A DNA stretch of 64,000 bases from Actinostola sp. cb2023. Its lineage: Eukaryota > Cnidaria > Anthozoa > Actiniaria > Actinostolidae. This document shows positions 39,766-52,800 of the stretch, piece by piece; position 1 is the stretch's first letter, and every line of letters starts with the position of its first letter. The stretch spans positions 31,665 through 95,664 of the forward strand of contig JAUJYZ010001255.1 of assembly GCA_033675265.1 (NCBI GenBank). Reading direction: 5' to 3'. The position numbers were made by a program, and so were the translations under genes. The notes under the pieces were generated by a model. It was not told the DNA's origin, did no database searches, and saw only the letters and a list, made by a program, of their open reading frames with translations.

Positions 39766-39961
39766 TACAAGCATCAAGAGTTCCAGTCTTTCGGTACGCG
39801 CGCAATGCATTATGAGATTATTACAAAGGAAAAGTGAGCACCAATTCTAGACATAGGGAGCCCAAGCTATGTTTTTGCTCACTTGGTGCTCACTTTTCCT
39901 TTGTAATAATCTCACAATGCATTGCGCGCATACCGGAAGTCTGGAACTCTTGATGCTTGTA
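39766..39961 (+). mobile_element. Foldback element, family B, copy 1
   Basis: Arms of about 75 bp: tacaagcatcaagagttcca, then acgcgcgcaatgcatt and attattacaaaggaaaagtg, mirrored at the right end. The loop reads accaattctagacataggga. Confidence 0.9.
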
Positions 39962-40151
39962 TTGTTTTAATGTGGACATGATTTCGTTCAGTTGTTGCAC
40001 ACATCTCAATCGCAGTATTATACTGTCAAGATTAGGGATCAGTCAACACCAATGACTAATGGTCTTAGTCAGGTTTTACGGAGAGGCCAGATTTTAAAGC
40101 TACTGCTGGTTGTTCGCACTACGTAGTGATAGCGGTACCTAGTCTGCCAAA

Positions 40152-40347
40152 TACAAGCATCAAGAGTTCCAGACTTCCGGTACGCGCGCAATGCATTGTG
40201 AGATTATTACAAAGGAAAAGTGAGCACCAAGTGAGGAAAAACATAGCTTGGGCTCCCTGTGTCTAGAATTGGTGCTCACTTTTCCTTTGTAATAATCTCA
40301 CAATGCATTGCGCGCGTACCGGAAGTCTGGAACTCTTGATGCTTGTA
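40152..40347 (-). mobile_element. Foldback element, family B, copy 2 with reversed loop
   Basis: The same arms and length (196 bp) as copy 1, but the loop is the reverse complement (accaagtgaggaaaaacata ... tctagaattggt). Confidence 0.9.
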
Positions 40348-40380
40348 TAGGGAGTTTAAGCTTTGCAAAAACTACGACGG

Positions 40381-40540
40381 CGACGTCAACCGGAAGTGTA
40401 AATACCTTTTGTTCGGAGTTTCATATCTTCATAGTTGGTATTCCTTGTGGATAAAGTAACCTCACAGGTAAAGGCTTAGACTAAATATATAATGTACGAA
40501 ACTCCGAACAGAAGTTATTTACACTTCCGGTTGACGTCGT
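40381..40540. mobile_element. Foldback element
   Basis: cgacgtcaaccggaagtgta then aatacc...gttcggagtttc pairs with gaaactccgaac...acacttccggttgacgtcg. Confidence 0.75.
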
Positions 40541-41720
40541 CACAAGTGGCGGAGCTTAGCGGTTGTCATGATGCAGATGTTGACTAGGTATAACCATTAC
40601 CCCCTTCGCCCCCCTTCACGGGGTGAAAGCGTTTATCTTCGGTTTGGCCATGTTTTGTATACATTTGTATTTGTTGTTAGATCGTTAGTTGTTTTTTAAT
40701 ATTTGTTACAGAAGAACTTATAGACAAATTCAGAATCTATGGATATAACATATTATTATGAGTCGAATACAGTTTAATATATTTTATGGATTGATTGGTT
40801 GCCAAGGGTAACGTGATGTCATCAGTCAGATGGTTGCTAGGGCCTGACGTCATCGTAAGGTTGGTTACGTTGTTACAAATAAATATGAATTACGTTTGAT
40901 ATTTTCCTTGAGATGTAAACATATTACAAATATTTCGATTCGTTATTAAATAAAAAACTAGACGCTGTAATTATAATAACGTTAATTCACTCGGACTACT
41001 GGTAATGAATGATGAAGTCGCAGGGGGTTCAGAACACGGTTTCTGGAACTGATTCGCGCAGAGAGAAAAGTCCGAATGTCGCAGGCTAACCACAGGTAGC
41101 CCGAGTAATTATGACTATTGTATAACGTCATTGATCAAGTTGACCATGTCTCCCGTGGAGGGTTGTGTTTGTCAGTGTCAGTTGATTTTTCTGCTTTAAA
41201 ATAGGAACAACAGCCGTTCATTTTGTCATTGTAATGAACAGAAATATTCGTATTCCTCTGAGGATAAAAAAATTCGATAACAATTGCTATGCTAATTCGT
41301 GTGGATTTGTTCATTTTAAACGACGTGTATGCGTCGAGTTCTAAACGTTTACTGTCGGCTGTATCCCGCCATGTCAGGATTCTAAGCTCTAAGTTTAGCA
41401 TCCACTGAGGACTCAAAGGCATAGAATTCATATACAGTGGAAGGAGTTCTCAGAAACGGTGAGTTTTTGAGTGCATTGGTGTCATTCTCGCATTACTATT
41501 CGAGACGATGCAAGTTTTGCTGGTTTCTGTTTGCTGGTGCTGTTTCTTGTAAGGTTGGCTGCTGGTGCGTGCGAATTAACGTGGTAGCATATTATGCAGA
41601 CCTATATATATTTAACAAGTATTATTATTATTATCTTTCATCTGATATAACTCTCAGTCGCTGTTAAAGATTATCTTTGGGTTATTTCCCCGTTACAGCA
41701 CTATTCAGCACGTATGTACG

Positions 41721-44564
41721 ATGGCGTTCATTACTCTGTTACTGCTCTATTCCACTCTGCTGCTACAGATTCCTTCAAAAGTAGAAGGTAAGAAAGAACT
41801 CGTGTCAATCATTCTACACCGAATGCAATATATAATGGCGGCGGCGGCGGCGAGTCGCCGCGAGTTTATCAGTTACTTCTATACTGTCACGTGTTACCCT
41901 CTTTAAATAAAGTCTTACTTACTTACTTACTTACTTACTGGGCCGAGTTGCATGAAAACGAGGCAAGTCAGTCTCCTTTTGAGTCATCCCAATTAGCCAC
42001 CACCCCTTCGATCACACTTTTTCGCCATATTTGTTAAAACCAAAATCCACAGGGACCCCAATAGTCAAATATCCAATAAACGAGAACCCATTACACAGGT
42101 AACCCAACCATATAAAAACACAGGAAGCCCAAACTCCAATTATTGTGTCTGACTTCAGTTGTTTGTCTTGATTCATTAGCTTCAAGTGACTCGCCTGACT
42201 TGTACATTCGAGTTACCTTCAATTTCGCATGGAGTCAATTCTGCTATATGTCTGAACTCTTCAAACACAGTCTGTCGGACATTCTGATAGAACAAAGAAA
42301 TGGCCTCATTTACCTCGTCCCAAGCTCCAGAATCAAGCTCGTCAACTTTGACAAAGAATGTGTCAGTATCCATGGCAACGTCAAGAAGGCCGCCGTAGAT
42401 TTCTACATAACAACAAAGCCTGATGGGAAGGTTTTGGACAGGAGTATGACCGAACTTGCTTTTGCCATGCTGTATGATTTCGAGGATGCAAAGAGAATGG
42501 TTTTGCTGGGGCCAATGTTTGAACGAAAGGTTGATAAAGTTGAGCTTCTTGGAAAAGAGGCTCACGCGCTTCCAAAGACATTGAATGAAGCAGAGCGCAT
42601 CGGGATTGGTGTCAGCGTGGGTCTGGTTGTGTCATTCATTGTTGTGGTGTTCTACTTGATGCTCGTAAGTATAAATTACTTGACATAACTCGAACACCCG
42701 ATGAGACTATATCTAGTCCTCGCTCTCTCCTTTTCCCTTTCTCTCTATCCTTTTGTAGATCCGAGGTCTATATCATTTTCTCATTAACTATCGTCCTTTT
42801 CTTTCTCTCTTTCTTCCTTTCTCTCTTTCTCTCTTTCTCTTTCTTCCTTCATTCCTTTCTTTCATTCTTTCATTTCTTGTTAGTAAGTCTACGATTGCAA
42901 TTGTTTCTTTTCCTCCCTTGTTTCCAACCCTTTCCGGCTTCCATCCTCCTATCCCAATTTTTTTGCCTTCCTCTCCCATATGTCTTACAATCCTGTTTAA
43001 CTGTTGGAAGTATTACAAGGGCAAATTGATACGCACGAAGAGTCCAATCTCTGAGCCGACGATTTCAAGGAGAGCCTCTCTTCTCAGCAAGGCTACTGTG
43101 AATGACATCATTGAATATGATGCCCAAGACCAGGAAGTGTTGTCTGACGTCGAACTAAACAGGGACTCCTGCGAAGAGATACCAGAAAGTGACCAACAAA
43201 AAACTGTAAGTATTGAAGTGATGTCAATATTATGATGGATGGATGAAATGGATGAAATGGATGAAATGGATGAAATGGATGAAATGGATGAAATGGATGA
43301 AATGGATGAAATGGATGAAATGGATGAAATGGATGAAATGGATGAAATGGATGAAATGGATGAAATGGATGAAATGGATGAAATGGATGAAATGGATGAA
43401 ATGGATGAAATGGATGAAATGGATGAAATGGATGAAATGGATGAAATGGATGAAATGGATGAAATGGATGAAATGGATGAAATGGATGAAATGGATGAAA
43501 TGGATGAAATGGATGAAATGGATGAAATGGATGAAATGGATGAAATGGATGAAATGGATGAAATGGATGAAATGATGAAATGGATGAAATGGATGAAATG
43601 GATGAAATGGATGAAATGGATGAAATGGATGAAATGGATGAAATGGATGAAATGGATGAAATGGATGAAATGGATGAAATGGATGAAATGGATGAAATGG
43701 ATGAAATGGATGAAATGGATGAAATGGATGAAATGGATGAAATGGATGAAATGGATGAAATGGATGAAATGGATGAAATGGATGAAATGGATGAAATGGA
43801 TGAAATGGATGAAAATGGATGAAATGATGAAATGGATGAAATGGATGAAATGGATGAAATGGATGAAATGGATGAAATGGATGAAATGGATGAAATGGAT
43901 GAAATGGATGAAATGGATGAAATGGATGAAATGGATGAAATGGATGAAATGGATGAAATGGATGAAATGGATGAAATGGATGAAATGGATGAAATGGATG
44001 AAATGGATGAAATGGATGAATGGATGAAATGGATGAAATGGATGAAATGGATGAAATGGATGAAATGGATGAAATGGATGAAATGGATGAAATGGATGAA
44101 ATGGATGAAATGGATGAAATGGATGAAATGGATGAAAGGGATGAAATGGGATGAAAGGGATGAAAGGGATGAAAGGGATGAAAGGGATGAAAGGGATGAA
44201 AGGGATGAAAGGGATGAAAGGGATGAAAGGGATGAAAGGGATGAAAGGGATGAAAGGGATGAAAGGGATGAAAGGGATGAAAGGGATGAAAGGGATGAAA
44301 GGGATGAAAGGGATGAAAGGGATGAAAGGGATGAAAGGGATGAAAGGGATGAAATGGATGAATGGATGAATGGATGAATGGATAGATGGATGAATGGATA
44401 GATAGATGGAAGAATGACTGATAGATGGATGGACTGAATACTAATGAATAAAGCATATAAAGCTAACTGACGAACGACAATTTATTTACCTAACAAAATA
44501 ATTCGGTTAATTAAGATAAAAACACTTAATTCCCTTTCAGTTTCAGCGCACAACTGTGTTCTAA
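41721..44564 (+). CDS. Gene 3: short single-pass SEA-like membrane protein
   Basis: Four coding exons: 41721-41787, 42180-42664, 43011-43205 and 44541-44564. Phases are continuous, giving 256 aa. It has a signal peptide (AFITLLLLYSTLLLQIPSKVEA) and the SEA-like module (FAWSQFC, SRIKLVNFDKEC, AAVDFYITTKPDG, MFERKVDKVELLGK). A juxtamembrane NEAERIGIG precedes the helix VSVGLVVSFIVVVFYLML. The tail is about 65 residues (YYKGKLIRTKSPIS...SRRASLLSK, DIIEYDAQDQE) and the last exon encodes FQRTTVF. SRRASLL fits a basophilic kinase site. Module and transmembrane helix share one exon here; they are split in genes 1, 2 and 4. The third intron holds a 1.2-kb satellite. Function unknown; a receptor or adhesion role is inferred. 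Confidence 0.8.
41908..41940. repeat. (TTAC)n run after a possible retroposon 3' end
   Basis: aaataaagtcttacttacttac in gene 3 intron 1. An AATAAA followed by a short tandem tail suggests a retroposon end. Confidence 0.4.
43206..44540 (+). repeat. 9-bp satellite (ATGGATGAA)n in gene 3 intron 3
   Basis: About 130 units run from 43220 to about 44400. From about 44134 the unit changes abruptly to agggatgaa for some 25 copies, then decays to gatagatgg. Every frame on both strands stays open, giving long MDE/WMK/FHP-like frames that are not genes. Only small phase slips (near 43573, 43812, 43826 and 44020) interrupt it. The final exon acceptor is tccctttcag at 44540. Confidence 0.95.
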
Positions 44565-44682
44565 ATGAAGAACTACTGATCAAGTAACATCACTGATCCA
44601 GTATTGGACTGATTACTATATCTGTTGTAGATGTTGGATCATCAACAATATAAATAAGGTCGTAAGTTGCGCGGTTATGATA

Positions 44683-44996
44683 TACAGCTAATTCAGAAAA
44701 CGTTGTCGGCGATCGACTTCACGCCTGCGTGACTAGACCGAAAGGGAGTATGGGTAGATATGATAATTCACTTGCATGATTTTCGTATTTGGTGACAATG
44801 GCAGGTGAATCTGCAAATGTATGCCTACGCGTTTTAAAACAAGGAAACAGAAGCAGATATATGATTCATATTCCGTGAGAGACGTTCCTTTTTGATAGTG
44901 TATTTATAGACCCATTGATTTTTACCCATACTCCCTTTCGGTCTAGTCGCGTAGGCTTGAAGTCGATCGCCGACAACGTTTTCTGAATTAGCTGTA
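44683..44996. mobile_element. Foldback element with ~70-bp arms
   Basis: tacagctaattcagaaaacg then ttgtcggcgatcgacttcac and tagaccgaaagggagtatgg are mirrored at 44926-44996. Confidence 0.85.
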
Positions 44997-45743
44997 CACC
45001 TATTCCAAATATCGTTGTCCGGGCCGAAAGCAACAAGCAAGAAGCTGACGACCGCAAAGGACTTTGGGAATCTCTTAATTAATTAATTTATCCGTGGTAC
45101 TTGAGAAGTTATCCCTACGAGCGTTGAATAGCAATCATTTGGAACTATTCGGCCATTTGAAAATGCATGTTGTCAAAATGTCTACGGATGAATAAATGAA
45201 TAAGGAGAAAGTCCCAATGCCCTTTGCATTTCTGTGCACTTCGTATCTTTTAAAGTGTATATGACACGAATTGTTTTATTTTGAAAATCGATTATATATG
45301 AAGTGAATAGTGGGATTGTTTCAGTATTTTGTGATTTGAGCTTCGCATTTGCGAGTTATGCTAATTCGGTGACGTCAGATTGTTTTTTTCCATAACTTAT
45401 TTCTATTATTTCAAGTAGCATTCTTTTCTGAAATAGAAAAACAAGTTTAACATCATTTATATAAGTTGTAGAATAACTTTTTGCCAGATTAAAAATGTTA
45501 ATAATTTGCACAAGGACGCTTTTGTATAATAAATTAAAAACAATCTGACGTCACCAAATTACAATATCACGATTTCAAACCTTTATAACTCGCAAATGCG
45601 AAGCTCAAATTATAAAATATTGTACCATCCCACTATTCACTTCATATATAATCGATTTTCAAAATAAAAAAATTCGTGTCATATACACTTTAACATCCAG
45701 TTGCTTTCGGCCTCAGTGGACAACGATTTTTGGAATAGGTGTA
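44994..45743. mobile_element. Outer foldback interrupted by a second foldback
   Basis: Outer ends tacacctattccaaatatcg and cgatttttggaataggtgta, with gccgaaagcaac and gttgctttcggc inside. An inner element occupies 45250-45692. Confidence 0.7.
45250..45692. mobile_element. Inner foldback element with ~180-bp arms
   Basis: ttaaagtgtatatgacacga, gaagtgaatagtgggat, gcttcgcatttgcgagtta and ggtgacgtcagattg all reappear as reverse complements in order on the right side. Confidence 0.85.
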
Positions 45744-46044
45744 TAATAGACGAACAATTACTGACAAGAACTATAAAGTACGGCTTCAGTTTCAGCACTA
45801 CTTAAATGTAGTAAATTGTGTGCATTTGTGTAATAGTCGGTTTGAGTGTACTACCTTCATTCATGTATTATTGATTATCATGGATCAAAATTAGTAATAA
45901 TAGTAATTAATATGCCATAAATTCATTGAATTCTAACTAGCAGTGTCTTACTGGAAATACCTTGCTTCAATATCGTTATTTTTCCTACCAGAGTTTTACT
46001 CAGTACAATCCACGACTGAGTTACAGGAAAAAAGGACGGCTGTA

Positions 46045-46325
46045 TATTCATTACCACAATCCTTTGCGAGTATATTCATTACCACAATCCTTTGCGAGTA
46101 TATTCATTACCACAATTCTTTGCGAGTATATTCATTACCACAATCCTTTGCGAGTATATTCATTACCACAATTCTTTGCGAGTATATTCATTACCACAAT
46201 CCTTTGCGAGTATATTCATTACCACAATCCTTTGCGAGTATATTCATTACCACAATCCTTTGCGAGTATATTCATTACCACAATCCTTTGCGAGTATATT
46301 CATTACCACAATCCTTTGCGAGCCT
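46045..46325. repeat. 28-bp minisatellite
   Basis: About ten units of gcgagtatattcattaccac plus aatccttt. A related ccacaatcctttgcg string ends the foldback at 14698, and its reverse complement lies at about 46458-46473. Confidence 0.9.
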
Positions 46326-46502
46326 CGATATCTGTATCACTGCAACCTGTCTGACACATTCATGCAGGTACCAGCGATTTGCAAGTGGTGGAGTTTACAA
46401 AACTCTGTCAGTTCTAAAGTATGATTTACATACGGGGTATAGTGGTTTAAATGCGCGCAAAGGATTGTGGTAACATTTACCAGGAGCCCATGCATTTACT
46501 GA

Positions 46503-46713
46503 TCGAGTCTTTTCGTATGAGTGGGAAGTAGCTACGGTACGGTTCGTGCCGTTCCGTGACCATATCGTGCCATCATCATGCTGTATCCAAGCATTCTGAT
46601 TCGTTGAGCGATGGTTTTGCGCGCTGTGATTGGTTGAATACAATGTCTTCGATTCCGTACCGTGACCGTAACTCCGTGCCGTAGGTTTCCCACTCATACG
46701 AAAACGACTCTAT
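46503..46713. mobile_element. Foldback element, family A
   Basis: cgagtcttttcgtatgagtg and cactcatacgaaaacgactc ends; the core contains tccgtaccgtgaccgtaac. Confidence 0.8.
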
Positions 46714-49444
46714 GCGTTTTTTTTGTACAGTGCTACGATTGGCATCACTGTGTTTGGCTTATAGAAACCAAGTGGCTTGGTTCCCCATAGAAACGGCTGT
46801 TAGGGAGTTGTCGACCATGTGACCAGTCTCTCTCGTGGTCACGTTTCACGTACTATGTTATACAAAAATGCCCGACCCCTCCCCCTGAAGAAGAAATAAA
46901 GTTTCAGGACCGTTTTTTGCATCTTTATACATGAAGTACCAACTCAGTCGACTCAGACTTGGATTGACTTTATATAATATTGGCAAGCTAGTCTGTCAGT
47001 AAATATTAATTTAATAACCGATACTAAATTCTTTGAATTCTGCACTGTGGACATTATGATTGGATTTTTTGAATATACACAAAGCCTAATTTCCGACTTC
47101 GTCAAGCAATCGACCGAGCGTGTAAGGTCAGGTTCTGCTCCACTTCGCCTGGATAATATGTAAAGTCGCTCCCAAAGCAATAAGCAAATATTCTAGATTT
47201 CTTTCAAAGAAAACTGCTAACCGTCTCTATCGGCTACAACTCTAGATTGCGGCTTCAGACTTCAAGGAGTTAACTACTACAGTCTTCTAAGGTAAGTTGG
47301 GATCATTTGTGTGTTATGTTTAGATGGTACAACGGCAAATTCACTCGCGATTAATATCGATCAAACTAAGCCATGTATAAACTATTCGTACAAGTTGACG
47401 AACTTTCATTCCTCAAATTGAAAAATCGAAACCGTCGAAACCTGAAAATGAGCGTGGCGAAAGGTGTCGAAAAGCGGGTTGTTTTTGTGTACGATTCTCA
47501 AAGTGTTATTACCGCAAAAGGATGCTTTTCAAACTCGAACTACTGGCTCTGTCATTAACAGTTTCTTTTCTTCACCCAGGTACAAAAATGTTAGCGTTTC
47601 TTGACAAGTCCAGCATCGAAATTACAAGATATTCTGCTAAAATAGTTGCACAATATCGAACGCTGGTTTATTTGGTGAACTATTTGCATTTCAATACGTA
47701 GATATTCGGCTTTGTTCTGAGCTCAGCTTTATATATAGCACATCTTGATATCAGAACTTGTTTTAACCTCACAAAATATATCTGTATGGCAAACCTGATT
47801 GTTGAAATAATCGCTGGTACTTTGGGGTCTGAACTGTACCGTATAAACATTTAGAAATCGACGCGGATTTAAAAGAGGAAAAAGCTAGCTATAATCAATC
47901 TAATCCGCAAAAACTCAATCGAATAGAATCTGTAAAGTGAATTGATTTTCTAAGGACTTTGTTTGTAAACTATGAAATCCGCTTCTTTGAATACTCGAGC
48001 AAAAATCGTTTTTGAAAAAAATGTAATTCGAAGAAGTCATCAAAAAAACTTGTACTTTATCGTCAATGATAAAACCACGTACCGCTTTAGCTAGTGCGGC
48101 AGTCCCGTACCGTTTGGACAAATAAGACTGTACATATGCTCGAAGCGCGCCGGCAAAATCCGGCGCTGGATCCTCGAGCATGTCTCAATTGTAACGCCGT
48201 ATAATCGGCTGAGAGAAGAGCCAGCTCGGAAATTACTAGTACGAGATGGGCAGCAACTATTGTACTGATATTGAATTGCACCTAGCCTGCGTCTCATCAG
48301 TAGGACACTTGCAAACTTGCAGATCCTCGTTTTCATCACCTAGTCATGCTACTGTGGACGGTCGAAAACGCTGTGAAAACGATGTGAAAACGCTAGTGTG
48401 GCCGGAACGCAGAGCTTTTCGATCCGTTTTCGGTCAAAGACGGAGGTTTTCAAAAACGGATTAGCTATGAGAACTGATGTTGTCAGGGTTGACGTCATTT
48501 GATTTGCATCAGTGAGATATCAAACCTCTGACTCATAAATGCAAGGTTCAAACAGACAATATACTGAGCCTATTCAGTTGATATGATATTGTTTATAGCA
48601 AACAAACGGGAGTGATTGTAACAGAGAGTGTATCCGTGAGTGGACCAAGCAGTCGTGACACATGACATCTCTCTGATCTCAATGAAACTAAACCAGAAGA
48701 AAGCCCTCACCTGATAACTCATACAGCCAAAGTATGAAATTTTTTGATTATTTCAGGGGGGAGTTAGACCCCCCCCCCCCCCCCCCCTCGTTTCTGAAGG
48801 GGAAGGACTCAGTGAATTTCCATAGCAAAATAATACCTACTTCACGCACCTCTCTTTCCCTCCATTTACAATCAATTCAGTTCTTACTTCACCTGAGAAA
48901 TAAATGGTCCTTTAGCAGCTTACGGGGGAGACTACAGTCACGTGACTATAATACCTGTCAATTGGGATCTGTCAATCAATATACTGTCACACAACTGATT
49001 TGTGTGAAGTCAAAAACCCAAATATTTGAACTCAAATATCTCCAATGAGAAACCTTGTACAAAACCCAAAACACTTTTCTGTGTTAGATCTACCCTTCAA
49101 CTAAGAATAACTGAAATAAAATGTTTGGGATATATTTTAGTCTTGGCACAATGTGTCACAGCAGGAGTCAACCCAAACAGTAAAAATTGTTACCTACTTA
49201 CAGTGAAAAGCTCGCAACTTACATCTCATAATCAATAAACTAACTCTTTTTCCATGCTTAATCTCGTTTATTAACAACCGCTTTCCTTGAGTATTTTTGC
49301 AATCATTCGATCCTATGTCATTTCAGTACAAAAACATTATTACTAAGTGAATAAGTCATACCGCACTTTACAGAAACATCTAGATCTTGGCAACCATCTT
49401 CTTAAGCTCGAAAGAGAATCATCGTCAATTCGATGCTATCAAGT

Positions 49445-49881
49445 TAAAATGGGCAGAAACATGCAAACAAGTCTCTGGGAGCTACATTCATATGTCGGTT
49501 GCCTCCACCAGTACAGATCCTAAGAATCCTCAATGTGACTGAGAACCCAACAATAGAAGAAGGCTGGGCGCTTAAGAAAGGAAGAAAAATAACTCGTTTT
49601 TCTGATGCCGTGAAGAGTTTTTTGAAGATGATATTCCTGCAAGGCGAAGAGACCGGTAAGAAAGCAAATTCTGTGGATGTCTCATCGAAATTGAAATACA
49701 TGAGATTGACTAATGGCAAAACTGAGAAGTTCAGTAAGGATGAGTGGTTGTTACCATATTAGATTGCTCGATACTTTAGCAAACTTTCTGCACTAAGTAG
49801 AAGTGGCCGACTTGCCCTTGACAGAGTGACCACAGATCCTATCGATGAAAATGAAGACTTTGTCCTAGAGCCAATGAAATA
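49445..49881 (+). pseudogene. Decayed C-terminal domain ORF inside the palindrome
   Basis: An open frame encodes ENPTIEEGWALKKGRK, RFSDAVKSFLKMIF, GEETGKKANSVDVSSKLKYM and FSKDEWLLPY. TAG follows at 49760-49762, and the same frame then continues as IARYFSKLSALSR to TAA at 49879-49881. The pattern GWALK..RF...........F..GE.TG.K....DV...........F....L.P.QI..YFS resembles the C-terminus of uncharacterised proteins repeated in cnidarian and fish genomes, often next to C2H2 fingers. One CAG-to-TAG change would explain the stop. Recognition is from memory and tentative. Confidence 0.5.
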
Positions 49882-52800
49882 AACACAAGACGTGATGTTC
49901 AAAGCGAGTTAGAACTTTAGAAAAAACGCATGAGTTCAGGGGTGAGGGGAGGGGGTGGGGTACTCCCTTTGTCCAAGTCAGTGGTAGGGGTGATCGGCGG
50001 TCGGTTTTGAAAACGACCCCTAAAAGGCACGCATAAATTAAAAGAGCTCTTGAAGTCATGTTCATTTCGACCCCTAAAAGGTACGACCATATATATGGCG
50101 AAAAAGTGATCGTTTAATCAGCGACTGGACAACATCTTTCTTCTGTTCTTTCAGGTTTGTTCAATAAAGAAAACAATGAGCGTACACTCGGGCATTATGA
50201 CAAAGACAATGTCAGCTGCGCGAGGAGGGACCTGGCAATGACTGACAGTTGCGTGACGAGGGAGACTATGTATATATGTGTCGGCAGCATAGATAAAAAT
50301 CTCCGAATCGTACTTCCGTAGCACGTACTTGGAACGTCCAGTTGAGGTTCATATTCATGGTCAGACAGTTCTGATAACGTCTTTGGTTTCTTCGTTATCG
50401 CAGAGGAAAGTCGGTCAAATGAATGGACTTAGGAATTCTTCCCGAACTTCGTATCTTTTAAACATCCAGTTGATTCAGACTACGGTATGATGTGACAAAG
50501 CTCGACCAATCTGCTGTCTCTGCCTATACATTGATTTATCTCGAAATCAGAAAGGAATTATCGATTAAAAATCAAAAGCTGCTTCTGTTAGATTTAAAAT
50601 GTGACCTCAAGTGACCTCAAGTCGCGTAATAGATGTATGACTCAGACAAGATCATACAACTGTAATCGTACTGAAAAGAACACGGAGAAACCTACATTTT
50701 ATCATGCATGCAAACACTGAAATTTTCAAAATAATTGACCTTGCTCGCCTTTGCTTTGATGTAGTTTTGAAGTACGATTTTTACGATTCCTTTTCCTTCT
50801 GAATTTTTCAAACGTGGAATAAAATAAACAAACTTCTAGTCGTCGAACGATGAACTAGAATCCTGACCTTTAATAGCTTGAAGATCTACAGCCTTTCAAA
50901 ACTAAGATTCAAGTCTAAAAGAGTCTACTTGAGTCCTGTGTGTCATTTTTTCCCTATCTGCTGAGTAATCTTGACCATCGATACGATCAAATACTTCGCA
51001 TCTTTTTCATTCTGTGGCCATGACAAAAAATAATAATAAAAAATAATAATAATCATTTTATTACTCGGGCTTCCTTCGGAAGGGCACGAGTAATAAATAA
51101 CAATTGACCCTAAGAGGTACGGGGTGATGTTACGTAACTGACATTTGTGTCGGAACCCTAAACGGTACACAGGAAATATTTTCAACCCTAAAAGGACCGC
51201 CGATCACCCTTGACACTTGGACAAAGGGAGTATACCTGCCCCCTGGGGCATGAGTCAAGTGCATGAGTCAACTCTATTTAATATAGGGACAACCAACCCT
51301 GAGACCATGTGGGTGCAATAGCGAAATTTTAGTACGTTTCGGCCCTTCCGAGAAAGCCCGAGTCCGAAAATGGTGTCCGCATTTTTTTAGCGAGTTTGTC
51401 AAAGAAGGAAAGAAGTTGACGTATTTGATCGTATCGAGTTGAAAGCATTTTCAGCAGATAAGGGAAAACAAACGACACAAATTACTCAAGTATATTTGAA
51501 TCTTAGTTTTGAAAGCAGCTGTAGATCTTCAAGCTATAAAGGTCAGGATTCTAGTTCATCGTTCGACGAGCAGCTAAGGCGCGTTTGTTTTTGTTATAAA
51601 TGAAACGACATCTTTCAGAGTGCATGGGCCCACACGAATCGGCGTATGCATTTGTATGTGAAATGAGCGTGGGAAAAAAGCCCGTATTCCCAATGATTCA
51701 GTAACTCATGATGGATGTTTATTTTATTCCACGTTTGAAAAATTCAGTAGGAAAAGATGTAAAAATCGTACTTCAAAACTACATCAAAGCAAATGCGAGC
51801 AAGGTCAATTGTTTGAAAATAAACAGTGTTTGCATGATAAGACGGTTGACAACTCCGTGTCTTTTCAGTACGATTACAGTTGTATGATCCTTGTCTGAGT
51901 CATACATCTATTACACGACCTAATTTTAGAACCCCGCGTAGCGCTATTGAAAACGAGTTTCCACGCTCAAAACAGGTCACCAAAACGGCAAAAATACAAT
52001 CGAAAAAAAAACGTCCTTACTTTAGGGATCTATTACAGAAGAAGACGCTCTATGAGCGTAGTCGGGCATTATGACAATGACAGTTGCGTGACGAAGGAGA
52101 CTATTTGTGTCGGTGAGCATCGATAAAGATAAATCTTCGAGGTACGTAAGTGGTACGTTTTAAACGTACTTGAGGTCACTTAGGTCACATCTAAATCTAA
52201 CAGAAGCAGCTTTTGATTTTTAATCGATAATTCCTTTCTGATTTCGAGATAAATGAACAAGTTTTTCAATGCAGTTTATGCAGAGACAGCTGCAGATTAT
52301 TCGAGCTTTGTCACATCATACGTGTCTGAATCAACTGGATGTTTAAAAGAACTATTGTAATGAATTCAGTCAGTTTCCTTTCATAAAACCGGGTATGCTC
52401 TCTTCTTTATATAAGAAACCAAACCGTTATCGTCACAATCTAGATCATGAATATGAACCTCAAACTGGACGTTCCAAGTTTACTACGGAAGTACGTTGCG
52501 GAGATTTTTATCTATGCTCACCGCTTGACACATATATACATAGTCTCCCTGACACACGCAACTGTCGTCATTGTCAGGTCCCTCTCACGCAACTGATATT
52601 GTCCTTGTCATAATGCCCGAGTGTACGCTCAGGTGAGCGTCTTGTTAGATCTGGCACTTCCGTCTGAAGCCCGAGTTATAAAAGTTTTTCTGAAGTCGTC
52701 GTCCTTCGTTTTTCTCAAAGAATGATCGAAAGTATTTTTGGGTGTTAATCGTATCGAGTTTCAAGATTAATCAGTTCAGATTGTGATGAAGGTCCAGTAC

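Larger units (their letters stand above)
39654..41720. other. Spacer between genes 2 and 3
   Basis: About 2 kb containing three foldback elements (39766-39961, 40152-40347, 40381-40540). It also has two gggctacctgtg-type motifs. No gene. Confidence 0.5.

Noticed and set aside
43230..44456. Frames of up to 408 codons on both strands (MDE, WMK, FHP, SIS repeats)
   Set aside because: The 9-bp satellite has no stop in any frame, so length carries no meaning; it lies in gene 3 intron 3.
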